A DNA stretch of 64,000 bases. Source: Paenibacillus herberti. Its GTDB lineage: Bacteria > Bacillota > Bacilli > Paenibacillales > Paenibacillaceae. The notes beneath the pieces were generated by a model. That model searched no databases. It was not told where the DNA came from and saw nothing but the letters and a program-made list of their open reading frames with translations. This document shows positions 25,090 to 33,792 of the stretch, one piece after another; the first letter of the stretch is position 1; each line of letters starts with the position of its first letter. A program made the translations under genes and the position numbers. Where the stretch lies: positions 600,767-664,766 of the forward strand of contig NZ_NMUQ01000003.1 in NCBI RefSeq assembly GCF_002233675.1, written 5' to 3'.

Positions 25090-25986
25090 CTATTTGCGTC
25101 GAAGAAATTCCAGAATCGGCCGCAGCCGCTGCTTGGGCGCTTTCAACAGCAGATCGCCATGCTTCTGCAGCCGCTCCGCGATGTTAAGCAGATGGAAATC
25201 GCGGGGCTGTGCGCCCCCACGAATCTCGTCCCAAGTCAGGGGCGTGGATACGGTTGCGGCCCGTTTGGCGCGGGGCGTATAGGGAGCGGCGATTGTTTTG
25301 CCCTGATAATGTTGAAGGTAATCGAAGTAGATCAAATCGCCCCGGTTCTTCTTAAGCCGCTCCACGGTAAATAAATGAGGCAGCTTCTGCGTCATGTATT
25401 CCCCGATGAATTGCCCAATAGAGCGCAGCTCGTCAAAGCTAAGCCGGTCCTCTAAGGGCACAATAATCTGCACGCCGGTGGCGCCGCTTGTTTTGGGGAT
25501 GGACTGAATGCCAAGCCCGGCGAGCTGCTCGCCGACATGGGCGGCTGCCTCCATGATGCGCGGCTCCTCCTCGAGAGATGGGTCGAGGTCGATAACCCAT
25601 TCGGTTGGATGCTGCGGATCGGCGGCTAGCTCAAAGGAAGCGTGGAACTCCAGGCAAGCCAGATTGCCAAGCCAGATTAGTGTTGGAAGCGAGTCCAGTA
25701 CAGCGTAGTCGATGCTCCCATCGCTGCGAGTACGGACGAAGGGCGGATGGGGTTCGGGGCAATTTTTTTGATAAAAAGATTTGTCGTGAACACCATGCGG
25801 ATACCGGATAGTAGTTAGATGCCGGTCCCGGCAATGATGGATCAAGTACGGGGAGAGCTGAATTAGCTTCTCCAGGTACATCAGCTTAGTAATACCAACC
25901 TCGGGCCATAACGGCTTGGAGGGGTTCGTAATGATTAGCGTTTCGCCCTCGATGGTTAGGCTGCCCCTTTCCTGCTTGCTCGCCAA
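25090..25986 (-). CDS. LigD-type NHEJ polymerase/primase domain protein
   Basis: 298 residues. ITNPSKPLWPEVGITKLMYL, YPHGVHDKSFYQKNCPEPHP, and DLDPS (the metal-binding D-x-D) are hallmarks of the archaeo-eukaryotic primase fold of LigD-POL. It fills gaps with (ribo)nucleotides at broken ends held by Ku. The TTG at 25986 follows GAGGGGGA on this strand just after the ligase stop; an upstream TTG at 26019 would overlap the ligase. In many bacteria this domain is fused to the ligase; here it is a separate gene. Confidence 0.88.
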   Translation of the reverse strand: MASKQERGSLTIEGETLIITNPSKPLWPEVGITKLMYLEKLIQLSPYLIHHCRDRHLTTIRYPHGVHDKSFYQKNCPEPHPPFVRTRSDGSIDYAVLDSLPTLIWLGNLACLEFHASFELAADPQHPTEWVIDLDPSLEEEPRIMEAAAHVGEQLAGLGIQSIPKTSGATGVQIIVPLEDRLSFDELRSIGQFIGEYMTQKLPHLFTVERLKKNRGDLIYFDYLQHYQGKTIAAPYTPRAKRAATVSTPLTWDEIRGGAQPRDFHLLNIAERLQKHGDLLLKAPKQRLRPILEFLRRK

Positions 25987-26002
25987 GCGATCTTCCCCCT
26001 CT

Positions 26003-27136
26003 CTAGCCCCTGCGGCCAAAAGAAGCCAGTTTGGGATGTCGCAGCTGCCCGGCCTCGGTGATCTCCAGTCCAGTAACCGTACAAGGAATAGGCTGCTCCA
26101 GCCAAACGATCCTTTCCCTCTTCAGGTCGGGATGGAGGGTAGGGAAGGGCAGCTTGCCATATTGGCTGCGCCCATCTGCAAAAGCATTCCCAGGAACGAG
26201 TTGGGATGTCAGAAGCGCCCTCATTTCACCCGTCAATCCAAGGGAAACGCTGCCGAAATATTGGCCATCCAAGCTCATGATCAGACTCACTGCCTGTCCC
26301 TCGCGAACTTTCAGGCCGACGATGTCGACGTCAACTAACAAGGCGGTTTTCGTTTTGAGCCAATCGCGGTGTTTCTTGGCTTCTCGGTAGGGAGAGGTCA
26401 GTCGTTTGCTAACGACTCCCTCCCAGCCAGCATTGCTCACCCAGCGCCAAAGTGCTTCACCATCGGAGTACAGCTCTGTAACGAGTAAACCGTTCGGTAG
26501 CAGTGGTGCGAGTCGCAATAATGTTTCATGCCGCTCCCGAAAAGGGAGCTGCCGCAGGTCGCGTCCATCAACAGCCAGTAGGTCAAATAGCACAAAGACA
26601 AGTCCTGGCGGTGATGGGAAAATACCATGGGCTACTTGAGACGAAGTACTGACGGATTCTGGGCGATTCGGTAGCCCGAAGGAGTCGTCAGCAGCTGGTG
26701 CTGAAGCGCCAGTGTTCCGCTGGCTCGCAGCAGCAGCGTCAGAACTCCGCCAAGGCGCGATGCCGGGGTCCGGGTGGCGAAGCTCCGTCATGGCAGAGCT
26801 GCCTCCATATCCCCGCGTCCTTTCTCGCTGCAGTACACGCTGAAAGCTGGGCCGCTCACCGGTCCAACTGATTAGCTCGCCGTCGAGGACACAGCGGCCA
26901 AGCGAGGAGGCGCAGCCTTGAAGCAATGCGACCAGCTCGGGATAGATGAGATTTTTAAGCAGGCCTTGCCGAGAGATCAACTGTACGCTTTTGTCCTCTC
27001 CGATTAGCGCCAGCAACCGCACACCGTCCCATTTGATCTGGTAACCCCATTCTTCCCCGGATGGCAGCTTGGCGGCGGTGATTGGAGCCATCGGTGCGAC
27101 CATTCCTTCGGACATAGATGAGTCGTGGGTCCCCAT
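26003..27136 (-). CDS. ATP-dependent DNA ligase (LigD ligase domain) with insertion
   Basis: 377 residues. The adenylation lysine is K35 in GYQIKWDGVRLLALIG. Other nucleotidyl-transferase motifs are VLDGELI, FVLFDLLAVDGRDL, EGVVSKRLTSPY and WLKTK, followed by an OB domain. Residues about 109-177, between VLQRERTRG and GLVFVLFDLL, form a Ser/Ala/Pro-rich insertion not usual for the family. The ATG directly follows the Ku stop codon. It seals double-strand breaks with Ku and the polymerase. Confidence 0.9.
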   Translation of the reverse strand: MGTHDSSMSEGMVAPMAPITAAKLPSGEEWGYQIKWDGVRLLALIGEDKSVQLISRQGLLKNLIYPELVALLQGCASSLGRCVLDGELISWTGERPSFQRVLQRERTRGYGGSSAMTELRHPDPGIAPWRSSDAAAASQRNTGASAPAADDSFGLPNRPESVSTSSQVAHGIFPSPPGLVFVLFDLLAVDGRDLRQLPFRERHETLLRLAPLLPNGLLVTELYSDGEALWRWVSNAGWEGVVSKRLTSPYREAKKHRDWLKTKTALLVDVDIVGLKVREGQAVSLIMSLDGQYFGSVSLGLTGEMRALLTSQLVPGNAFADGRSQYGKLPFPTLHPDLKRERIVWLEQPIPCTVTGLEITEAGQLRHPKLASFGRRG

Positions 27137-28072
27137 TTAGGAAGCGCCTGCCCCTGCATCCTTTTTCTTTTTAGCGCGAGGTTTGACGGCTTTTTTAGGT
27201 GTCTTTTCTTCAGCTTCAGCGGTTGCTTCGGCTGGAATAGTGGTCGATTTCTTGCGTTTACGAGCAGGCGGAGAGGCATCTGTCACCGGAATGGCCATTG
27301 GTGTTTTGACCGACTCCAGGCTGGCCTGGAGGGCCGCCATCAGATCGAGCACATGGCCCGGCTCTTGACGCGGCGCGACTGTCACGTCTTCTCCGGCGAT
27401 TTTGCCCTGAATCAGGTCATGCATAGCTGTGCGGTAATCATCGGTATATTTCTCCGGCTGGAATGGCGACGTTAACTGATCAATCAGCAGCTTGGCCATC
27501 GTCAATTCTTTATCATTCAGCTGCAAGGCACCGGGTAGATTCGGAACCTGTTGTACGGAGCGAATTTCATCCGGATAGTAGATCGTTTCCATCGCTAAAC
27601 AGCCGCTGTGAAGCACGCGGATTGCCGCGAGACTGCTTTTGGAACGGATGGAAATTTTGGCGATACCGATTTTTCCGGACTGTTTCATCGCCTCCATCAG
27701 CAGGGAATAAGCGCTGCCGCCCGCTTGGTCTGGAGACAGATAGTAGGTTTTCTGAAAATAAATCGGATCAATCTCCTCCAGCGCCACAAAATCCAGAATC
27801 TGGATCGTTTTCGACTTTTCGCCGGCAGCCTGTTCCAGTTCATCCTTATCAAAGGTAACAAAGCGGCCTTTTTCATATTCATAACCCTTAATAATTTCGT
27901 TCCACTCCACCTTCTTGTCGCAGACGGGGCATTCTCTAACGTAGGCAATCGGACTGCCACACACGGAATGCAGCATGCGCAAGGAAATATCTTTGTCTTC
28001 TGTGGCGGAAAACATTTTGACGGGGACGTGCACGAGTCCGAAGCTGATCGCGCCTTTCCATACGGTATGCAC
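27137..28072 (-). CDS. ku: Ku protein (non-homologous end joining)
   Basis: 311 residues. MHTVWKGAISFGLVHVPVKM is the canonical bacterial Ku start; the beta-barrel core continues through YYLSPDQAGGSAYSLL and FQPEKYTDDYR. The C-terminal 55 residues are a Lys/Ala/Glu-rich tail (KKAVKPRAKKKKDAG) of the kind that binds DNA or LigD. Ku forms a homodimeric ring on DNA ends and recruits the ligase. The start is a GTG after TAGGAGG. It is first in the three-gene minus-strand operon; spore formers use NHEJ during germination. Confidence 0.93.
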   Translation of the reverse strand: MHTVWKGAISFGLVHVPVKMFSATEDKDISLRMLHSVCGSPIAYVRECPVCDKKVEWNEIIKGYEYEKGRFVTFDKDELEQAAGEKSKTIQILDFVALEEIDPIYFQKTYYLSPDQAGGSAYSLLMEAMKQSGKIGIAKISIRSKSSLAAIRVLHSGCLAMETIYYPDEIRSVQQVPNLPGALQLNDKELTMAKLLIDQLTSPFQPEKYTDDYRTAMHDLIQGKIAGEDVTVAPRQEPGHVLDLMAALQASLESVKTPMAIPVTDASPPARKRKKSTTIPAEATAEAEEKTPKKAVKPRAKKKKDAGAGAS

Positions 28073-28242
28073 GGTAGGTCATGCCTCCTAGCGCCGGTTC
28101 GCCGGCTAATGTTACTCTAAGTGTTCCTTTGCGCAGCCCATCCCATGCATGAAGGCGCCGGGCACCGGGCATATTGGTTTTAGGGCTGGAGGCAGCCGCT
28201 TACGCATGGCGCGGAGCTGGAGCGAAGGGAGGCTGAACTAGA

Positions 28243-28638
28243 ATGAAAGAAGAAGAGATTCGCCGCAAGCTGGAGCAGGAGCTGGACAATCGGCATATGC
28301 TTGCCAGCAGTCGGGATGAGCAGAGCCTGGAAGCCTTGGACGTGGAAATGAGCACCGAACTGGATGGCTCGCTACAGCAAGGCGGAGCGCAAAGTGATAC
28401 CGACGCCGGTGTTGGACATACGAACGATCATGGCGGACGTGTGGATTATGAAATGGATATCGACCGGATGGTCGGTGAGGGGCTTGGCGGTGGTCAAGTG
28501 ACGATTCACAACGGTCATATTGGAGAGTCGACGACCGATACGATGAAGCTAGAGGAAGACATTGGTTTGCCAGTCGTACCGGAGAAGGATCCCTCGAAGG
28601 AATTGGGACGAATCAAAGGCCAACTGATGGCGGACTGA
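28243..28638 (+). CDS. Acidic protein of unknown function
   Basis: 131 residues, strongly acidic, with no membrane segment. A charged helix starts it (MKEEEIRRKLEQELDNRH); the rest is Gly/Asp-rich (GRVDYEMDIDRMVGEGLGGG) and looks poorly folded. GGAGG about 12 bases before the ATG supports translation. It is divergent from ku and upstream of a spore protein gene, so a spore role is possible but unproven. No family recognised. Confidence 0.65.
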   Translation: MKEEEIRRKLEQELDNRHMLASSRDEQSLEALDVEMSTELDGSLQQGGAQSDTDAGVGHTNDHGGRVDYEMDIDRMVGEGLGGGQVTIHNGHIGESTTDTMKLEEDIGLPVVPEKDPSKELGRIKGQLMAD

Positions 28639-28692
28639 GGCTTGTTGGCCCAATAGAGTTTGGTGACTGAATTTGGAATGGAGGTTGTTTGA

Positions 28693-28890
28693 ATGGACGT
28701 GAAACGCGCGATAGAGATTTATGATTCTTCGGAAATGGTAGCGGTACATCTAGGTGGGCATTCGGTTTGGATCGAAAATGTAGACGAGGCAAACGGCATG
28801 GCTACTGTACAGGTTGGCACAACGCCTCAAAACACGCAGACTGTATCCGTAGATCAGCTGCATGAGGGCAAGCCGGAACGGGAGAATTAA
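28693..28890 (+). CDS. sspH: Small acid-soluble spore protein, H type
   Basis: 65 residues. MDVKRAIEIYDSSEMVAVHL followed by GHSVWIENVDEANGMATVQV aligns with the SspH family of spore proteins (B. subtilis start MNIQRAKEIVESPDM). These minor proteins are made in the forespore and lost on germination. GGAGG lies 9 bases upstream of the ATG. Confidence 0.88.
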   Translation: MDVKRAIEIYDSSEMVAVHLGGHSVWIENVDEANGMATVQVGTTPQNTQTVSVDQLHEGKPEREN

Positions 28891-28902
28891 TTTCCCACTT
28901 CA

Positions 28903-29091
28903 TTATGCAAACCATAAAAAAGCGCCGTCGTCCTTGGCCTTACGGCACCAGGACCGGCGCTCTTCTTGTTTGTGATTAGGCTTGATCTGAGTCTGGGGTT
29001 TACGCATCCAGATCAGTCTTGTTGAATCCAGTTCATGCTGTTGCTGGGAAGCTTTCGACTTTGCGGAAGCTTTTTTTCTATTACGGGACAT
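28903..29091 (-). CDS. Small basic protein of unknown function
   Basis: 62 residues, very basic: MSRNRKKASAKSKASQQQ, then RLIWMRKPQTQIKPN and RRSWCRKAKDDGAF. AGAGGAGGAA on this strand, 7 bases before the ATG, is one of the best ribosome sites in the window, which argues for a real gene. The last 20 codons lie inside the terminator shared with sspH, so the C-terminus would be encoded in the hairpin. No family is recognised with certainty. Confidence 0.55.
   Translation of the reverse strand: MSRNRKKASAKSKASQQQHELDSTRLIWMRKPQTQIKPNHKQEERRSWCRKAKDDGAFLWFA
28915..28966. terminator. Terminator hairpin between sspH and the convergent small gene
   Basis: AGCGCCG (28921-28927) pairs with CGGCGCT (28955-28961), with inner GTCCT/AGGAC. 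T-rich on both sides: CTCTTCTT on plus, TTTTTTATGG on minus. Confidence 0.8.
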
Positions 29092-29389
29092 ATCTATTCC
29101 TCCTCTGAACGCTGCCTAAGTAAAAAGCAATCGATTAACTAATCACTTTATACGAAATTCGGTCTACGGCGCAATCCCCAAAATAAATATAAAAGGGACG
29201 GAGACAAGTCATCTATCACAATTAATTCAAAAATGGAGATAATAGAAGAGAAATGAATATAACGAGCAATAAAGCGTGATAAAGTCGAGGAAAAAGAGTT
29301 TTTTTGGCTAAAATGAGCTAAAATGCTTTAATTTCGCGGTAATTTACTTTATAATTAAAGTATAGACAACTAGAGGGGGAGTGAGGGTT
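29092..29389 (+). other. A+T-rich intergenic region before the YitT-type gene
   Basis: About 300 bases with no credible frame. Near its end TATAAT (29350-29355), with a weak TTTAAT at 29327-29332, is a possible promoter for the YitT gene. Nothing else was recognised. Confidence 0.4.
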
Positions 29390-30265
29390 ATGGCTACGGT
29401 GAAGGGACAGCATTTGAAGTTGCCCCTGTACGAAGTGATTAAGAGGGGAATCTTTCTGACAATCGGCGCGGTGCTGATGGCGGTCGGACTGGAGATTTTT
29501 CTCGTTCCGAACAACATCATTGACGGCGGTATTACCGGCATATCGATCATGCTTTCTTACATTACAGACGTTCCGCTCGGCCTTTTTCTCTTTGTGCTCA
29601 ACCTGCCGTTTCTGTTCCTAGGCTACAAGCAGATCGGCAAAACATTCGCTTTCTCCACGTTATACGGGATCGCGGTCATGTCGCTGACGACATTTTTGCT
29701 ACATAATGTTGATCCGGTGACAATTGATGAATTCCTTGCTTCCATCTTCGGCGGCATCGTGCTTGGCACGGGCGTTGGTATGGCTATCCGTTTTGGCGGG
29801 TCGCTGGACGGCACGGAAATTGTCGCGATTTTATTCGCCAAGAAGATGCCGTTTTCCGTTGGTGAAATCGTCATGTTCGTTAACCTATTCATTCTATCCA
29901 GCGCAGGATTCCTGTTCTCGTGGGATCGGGCCATGTACTCGCTGATCGCGTATTACATAGCCTACAAGATGATCGACATCGTGCTTGAGGGCTTTGACGA
30001 GTCCAAGGCAGCATGGATCATTAGCGACGAATATCGGGATATCGGTGAGGCAATCATGAGCCGTCTCGGTCGCGGCGTTACCTATCTTAACGGAGAGGGC
30101 GGCTTTACTGGCGGCGAGAAAAAGGTCATTTTTGTTGTCATCACCAGGCTTGAGGAAGCCAAGCTCAAATCAATCGTGTCCGACATGGACTCGGCAGCGT
30201 TTCTGGCCGTTGGCAACATCCATGACGTGAAGGGCGGCCGCTTCAAAAAGCGGGACATCCATTAA
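29390..30265 (+). CDS. YitT-family membrane protein
   Basis: 291 residues. Five or six membrane helices in the first 190 residues ([20 protein letters not shown] and [20 protein letters not shown] are YitT/DUF161 hallmarks) are followed by a soluble C-terminal DUF2179 domain ([20 protein letters not shown]). The role is unknown; members are conserved across Bacillales. AGAGGGGGAG at 29372-29381 points to the ATG at 29390 rather than the GTG at 29381. Confidence 0.87.
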   Translation: MATVKGQHLKLPLYEVIKRGIFLTIGAVLMAVGLEIFLVPNNIIDGGITGISIMLSYITDVPLGLFLFVLNLPFLFLGYKQIGKTFAFSTLYGIAVMSLTTFLLHNVDPVTIDEFLASIFGGIVLGTGVGMAIRFGGSLDGTEIVAILFAKKMPFSVGEIVMFVNLFILSSAGFLFSWDRAMYSLIAYYIAYKMIDIVLEGFDESKAAWIISDEYRDIGEAIMSRLGRGVTYLNGEGGFTGGEKKVIFVVITRLEEAKLKSIVSDMDSAAFLAVGNIHDVKGGRFKKRDIH

Positions 30266-30302
30266 CGAAGATTACATCCGTTCAAGGCTGAGAAGCTGGT
30301 AT

Positions 30303-30350
30303 AGCTTCGATCCGGGGAAGTCCCTGGGTCGGAGCTTTTTTTTCTCTCTT
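30303..30350 (+). terminator. Intrinsic terminator after the YitT gene
   Basis: AGCTTCGATCC with GGGTCGGAGCT, followed by eight T. Confidence 0.8.
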
Positions 30351-30457
30351 CTACTATCAGCCGATCCGGCTTTGGTTGCGGCAGGGAGGGGCGGCCGATA
30401 TAATGGGAACAAGATTCCGTGATCGGATGCAGTATGTCAGAGGGCAGGGTGAAATAG

Positions 30458-30955
30458 ATGATGGATGAAACAGCCGAGACGCAGTGGAGCGCCCGCAGCG
30501 AAGCGGATACGGTAAGACTTGCCGGTTTGCTGGCCTCGCGTGCGGAGCCGGGTACAGTAATTGCGCTGGACGGCGATCTGGGGGCGGGTAAAACCCGATT
30601 CTCGCAGGCGTTCGCCGCGGGGCTTGGTGTGCAGGGAACCGTTAACAGCCCGACCTTTACGATTATAAAAGAATATGAAAGCGGCAGGCTGCCGCTTTAT
30701 CATATGGATGTATACAGATTGTCTCTGCCAGAAGCAGATGAGCTTGGACTGGACGATTATTTCTATGGTCCTGGCGTGTCACTGGTGGAATGGGCAAGCC
30801 TCATTCCCGAGCTGTTGCCGGAGGAGCGACTGGAGATTCATTTGACACATCTGGGCGATGAGCAGCGCCTCATTGTGATTCGCGGCAAGGGACCACGTTA
30901 TGCGGCTTGGTGCCGGGAGCTTGCCGACCTGGTGGAAGGAGGCGGCGAAGCATGA
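30458..30955 (+). CDS. tsaE: TsaE, tRNA t6A ATPase subunit
   Basis: 165 residues with Walker [16 protein letters not shown] (K45), [14 protein letters not shown] and YHMDVYRL, all typical of TsaE (YdiB/YjeE). TsaE powers turnover of the TsaB-TsaD complex that makes N6-threonylcarbamoyladenosine at A37 of ANN-decoding tRNAs. First of four coupled genes; the last 4 bases overlap tsaB. Confidence 0.93.
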   Translation: MMDETAETQWSARSEADTVRLAGLLASRAEPGTVIALDGDLGAGKTRFSQAFAAGLGVQGTVNSPTFTIIKEYESGRLPLYHMDVYRLSLPEADELGLDDYFYGPGVSLVEWASLIPELLPEERLEIHLTHLGDEQRLIVIRGKGPRYAAWCRELADLVEGGGEA

Positions 30956-32142
30956 GCGAACACGTAGAGAAGGAAGTCCCCCCTTCCGAACCAGTCGACT
31001 TCTCATCTGCTGGTTTCGGCCTAGCTAAACAGCCTATGCAAAAGGGAGCCGTGTCTGCCCAGTCGGACAGCGGTGAGCTTGAGAAGCTGCAAGATGCAGC
31101 TATTCGACCCGACCGCGAAGCGTTGGTGTTGGCAATCGACTCATCTACGCCGATGCTGGCGGCGGCGCTTGTGCGCGGGAATGAGCTGCTCGGCAGCGTA
31201 CAGTCACTGGCAGAGCGCAACCACTCTGCACATGCCGTACCGGCCGTCCAGCGATTGCTGAAGGCTGCCGGCATTGACGGTTCGCAATTGGCGGGTATTG
31301 CCGCAGGACGAGGCCCCGGTTCATATACCGGGGTGCGTATCGCAGCATCCATCGCCAAAACTCTCGCCTGGACATGGGGCGTGCCGCTGCTTGGCGTCTC
31401 CTCGCTGGAGAGCTTGGCCGTCGGTGCATGGTCGGCCGCCAACTCGGCAGACGCCGATGGCGCTGGAGCTCCGGTTGTTGAGTATGCCGGAGAGCAGCAT
31501 ATGGGGAAAGAGCATACTGTACCGACAGGTTCCGGCTGGGTTGTTCCGCTGCTGGACGCTCGTCGCGGCCAGGTGTACACGGCTCTGTTTGTCGCGGGGG
31601 CCGCTGAGCTGCCCGCAGCTCACGGTTACGCCGTTGAGGGGGGCGCTGCCGCTGCCGCTGATAGCCGTACCGCATCTGCCTCTGCTGAGCAAGCCAAGCC
31701 TGCCGCATCGGCAGCTGCTCCAGCAAGCGATGCCTCCACTGCAGGCGGTGAATGGCTGCCGCTGGACGCCTCATGGAGCCGACTTGAGACCGATGGGCTG
31801 CGCCCCATGGAGACATGGGCAAGTCAGCTGGCGGATAGGTTGAGCTCGATGGATGCGGCCCGGCGGCCAGCGTTCATTCTTTTCACAGGAGATCTGGACA
31901 AGCATGAGCAAGGAATCCAACAGTTGGAGTCATTGGCACAGGAAAAGTTGCAGGGGACGGCTGTTCTCAGGGTGCCCCACACGATAGATGGGCGTTCCGT
32001 CGCTTGGCTGGGGAGACGGCGTCTAGCCGGAGGTGAAGCAGATGATCCGCACGGATTTATTCCTAACTACACGCAGTTGGCTGAGGCGGAAGCTAAACTA
32101 CTGGAAAAGCCCCGGGAGGAGAAGAACGATGGCGGACTTTGA
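30952..32142 (+). CDS. tsaB: TsaB, t6A-modification scaffold protein, extended form
   Basis: 396 residues against about 230 in the family. The ASKHA fold starts near residue 57 (LVLAIDSSTPMLAAALV), continues with RNHSAHAVPAVQRLLKAAG and GRGPGSYTGVRIAASIAKTL (substrate-like loop), then LLDARRGQVYTALF. The excess is a charged N-terminal extension (1-56), an insertion around 165-195, and an Ala/Ser-rich stretch at about 235-265. The ATG overlaps tsaE (ATGA) after GGAAGGAGG. TsaB dimerises with TsaD. The insertions are in frame and look like low-complexity expansion. Confidence 0.88.
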   Translation: MSEHVEKEVPPSEPVDFSSAGFGLAKQPMQKGAVSAQSDSGELEKLQDAAIRPDREALVLAIDSSTPMLAAALVRGNELLGSVQSLAERNHSAHAVPAVQRLLKAAGIDGSQLAGIAAGRGPGSYTGVRIAASIAKTLAWTWGVPLLGVSSLESLAVGAWSAANSADADGAGAPVVEYAGEQHMGKEHTVPTGSGWVVPLLDARRGQVYTALFVAGAAELPAAHGYAVEGGAAAAADSRTASASAEQAKPAASAAAPASDASTAGGEWLPLDASWSRLETDGLRPMETWASQLADRLSSMDAARRPAFILFTGDLDKHEQGIQQLESLAQEKLQGTAVLRVPHTIDGRSVAWLGRRRLAGGEADDPHGFIPNYTQLAEAEAKLLEKPREEKNDGGL

Positions 32143-32650
32143 CCTTTTGCAGGAACAGTCAGAGAATCGTGGAGACGGCGGTCTCCTATTCCGGTCCATG
32201 AGGTTGGATGACATCCCCTCCATCATCGCCATTGAACATGAAGCTTTCACCTCTCCATGGACTTCGGACGCTTTTGTCAACGAGCTGACTCACAATCATT
32301 TCGCGCGGTACATGGTGATGGAGCTTCACGGTGAGATTATCGGATACGGCGGAATGTGGCTCATTATGGATGAGGCGCATGTGACCAATATCGCTGTTAA
32401 CAGCGAATTTCGGGGGCGCAAGCTCGGTTCGCGGCTGCTCTCCGAGCTGCAAAAGCTCGCCCAATTCCTTGGTGCATCACGCATGACGCTTGAGGTGCGC
32501 GTGACCAATGAGGTGGCGCAGTCGCTGTACCGCAAATTTGGCTTTGAGCCGTCCGGCATCCGTCCCGGTTACTATTCAGACAACAACGAAGATGCGCTGA
32601 TCATGTGGGCAGAGCTGGATCGTAGCGGAGCGAAGGGAAGGGCGCAATGA
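32129..32650 (+). CDS. rimI: RimI-type ribosomal protein alanine N-acetyltransferase
   Basis: 173 residues, GNAT fold. LFRSMRLDDIPSIIAIEHEA, SPWTSDAFVNEL and the acetyl-CoA loop NSEFRGRKLGSRLLSEL, then YRKFGFEPSGIRPGYY are RimI hallmarks. It acetylates N-termini, classically of ribosomal protein S18, and is regularly encoded with tsaB and tsaD. GGGAGGAG at 32114-32121 sets the ATG at 32129, overlapping tsaB by 14 bases. Confidence 0.9.
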   Translation: MADFDLLQEQSENRGDGGLLFRSMRLDDIPSIIAIEHEAFTSPWTSDAFVNELTHNHFARYMVMELHGEIIGYGGMWLIMDEAHVTNIAVNSEFRGRKLGSRLLSELQKLAQFLGASRMTLEVRVTNEVAQSLYRKFGFEPSGIRPGYYSDNNEDALIMWAELDRSGAKGRAQ

Positions 32651-33702
32651 AGGTAGATGAGAGCGCGGCTTTGATTCTCGCAATCGAGACGAGCTGTGAT
32701 GAGACATCCGCTGCGGTTATCCGTGGCGGCAAGGAAATTTTGAGCAACATTGTATCAAGTCAGATTGAGACGCATCGCCTGTTCGGCGGCGTCGTGCCGG
32801 AGATTGCCTCGCGCAAGCATGTAGAAGTTATCACGCTCATCATCGAGCAGGCGCTCCAGGAAGCCGGCGTGCAGCCGCGTGATCTGTCCGCTGTGGCGGT
32901 TACGCAAGGGCCGGGGCTCGTTGGTGCGCTACTGGTCGGTATTGTGTCGGGCATGAGTCTGGCAATGGCGCTAAATATTCCGCTGATCGGGACGCATCAT
33001 ATAGCGGGGCATATTTACGCCAATGCACTAGTGAATGAGATCCAGTACCCTTGTCTTGCGCTAGTCGTGTCTGGCGGTCATACAGAGCTGGTGCTGTTGG
33101 AGGAAGAGGGCGTGTTTCGCATCATTGGGCGCACGAGGGATGACGCGGTTGGCGAAGCCTATGACAAAGTTGCGAGGGCACTTCATTTCCCTTATCCTGG
33201 TGGTCCTCATGTGGACCGAACTGCGGCTGAGGCAGAAACGGCCGTGCAGCTGCCGCGCTCCTGGCTGGAGCCGGATTCATACGACTTCAGCTTCAGCGGT
33301 CTTAAGTCGGCGGTGCTTTCTGCCATTAACCAGTCCCGGATGAAAAATCAGCCGCTGGACGTGCCGGCACTTGCCCGTGGTTTCCAGGAGTCGGTTATCG
33401 ACGTCGTCACTGGCAAAGCAATGCGCGCTGCGCGGCAATACGGCGTCCGCCAGCTGCTGTTATGCGGCGGTGTGGCGGCTAACCGCGGGCTGCGCGCGCG
33501 GTTGACAGAGCTATGCGAGGCCGAGCGGCTACCGCTGCTCATCCCGCCGCATTCGCTCTGCACGGACAACGCCGCGATGATCGGCGCGGCCGCCCATCTC
33601 AAGTGGAAACAGGGCCAATTCGACGAATTGGACCTGAAGGCTGACCCAGGCCTGTCTCTGGAGGCCTGGTCTGTTAAGCCGGTTCCAGCAGGGGGCAATT
33701 AG
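32647..33702 (+). CDS. tsaD: TsaD, tRNA t6A threonylcarbamoyltransferase
   Basis: 351 residues. ILAIETSCDETSAAVI, the metal-binding GTHHIAGHIYAN, VVSGGHTELV, and LLLCGGVAANRGLR identify TsaD (Gcp/YdiE). It transfers the threonylcarbamoyl group to A37 of tRNA with TsaB and TsaE. The ATG overlaps the rimI stop. A strong terminator follows. Confidence 0.95.
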   Translation: MKVDESAALILAIETSCDETSAAVIRGGKEILSNIVSSQIETHRLFGGVVPEIASRKHVEVITLIIEQALQEAGVQPRDLSAVAVTQGPGLVGALLVGIVSGMSLAMALNIPLIGTHHIAGHIYANALVNEIQYPCLALVVSGGHTELVLLEEEGVFRIIGRTRDDAVGEAYDKVARALHFPYPGGPHVDRTAAEAETAVQLPRSWLEPDSYDFSFSGLKSAVLSAINQSRMKNQPLDVPALARGFQESVIDVVTGKAMRAARQYGVRQLLLCGGVAANRGLRARLTELCEAERLPLLIPPHSLCTDNAAMIGAAAHLKWKQGQFDELDLKADPGLSLEAWSVKPVPAGGN

Positions 33703-33726
33703 CTTAGCCGTACACTCCAAATAAAC

Positions 33727-33778
33727 AAAGTCCCGCAAGCAGTCCCATCCGAGGATGAGATGTTTGCGGGACTTTTTT
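33727..33778. terminator. Bidirectional terminator after tsaD
   Basis: AAAGTCCCGCAA pairs with TTGCGGGACTTTTTT, lying between convergent tsaD and the glycosidase gene. Confidence 0.85.
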
Positions 33779-33792
33779 GGTTTTGAAATCAA

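Noticed and set aside
27936-28172. Minus-strand ATG frame that starts 10 bases before ku in another frame
   Set aside because: It uses the same ribosome site as ku, but ku has the conserved MHTVWKGAI start from its GTG.
31145-31822. Long minus-strand frame opposite tsaB
   Set aside because: Arg/Gln/Pro-rich shadow of the GC-rich, Ala-rich tsaB insertions.
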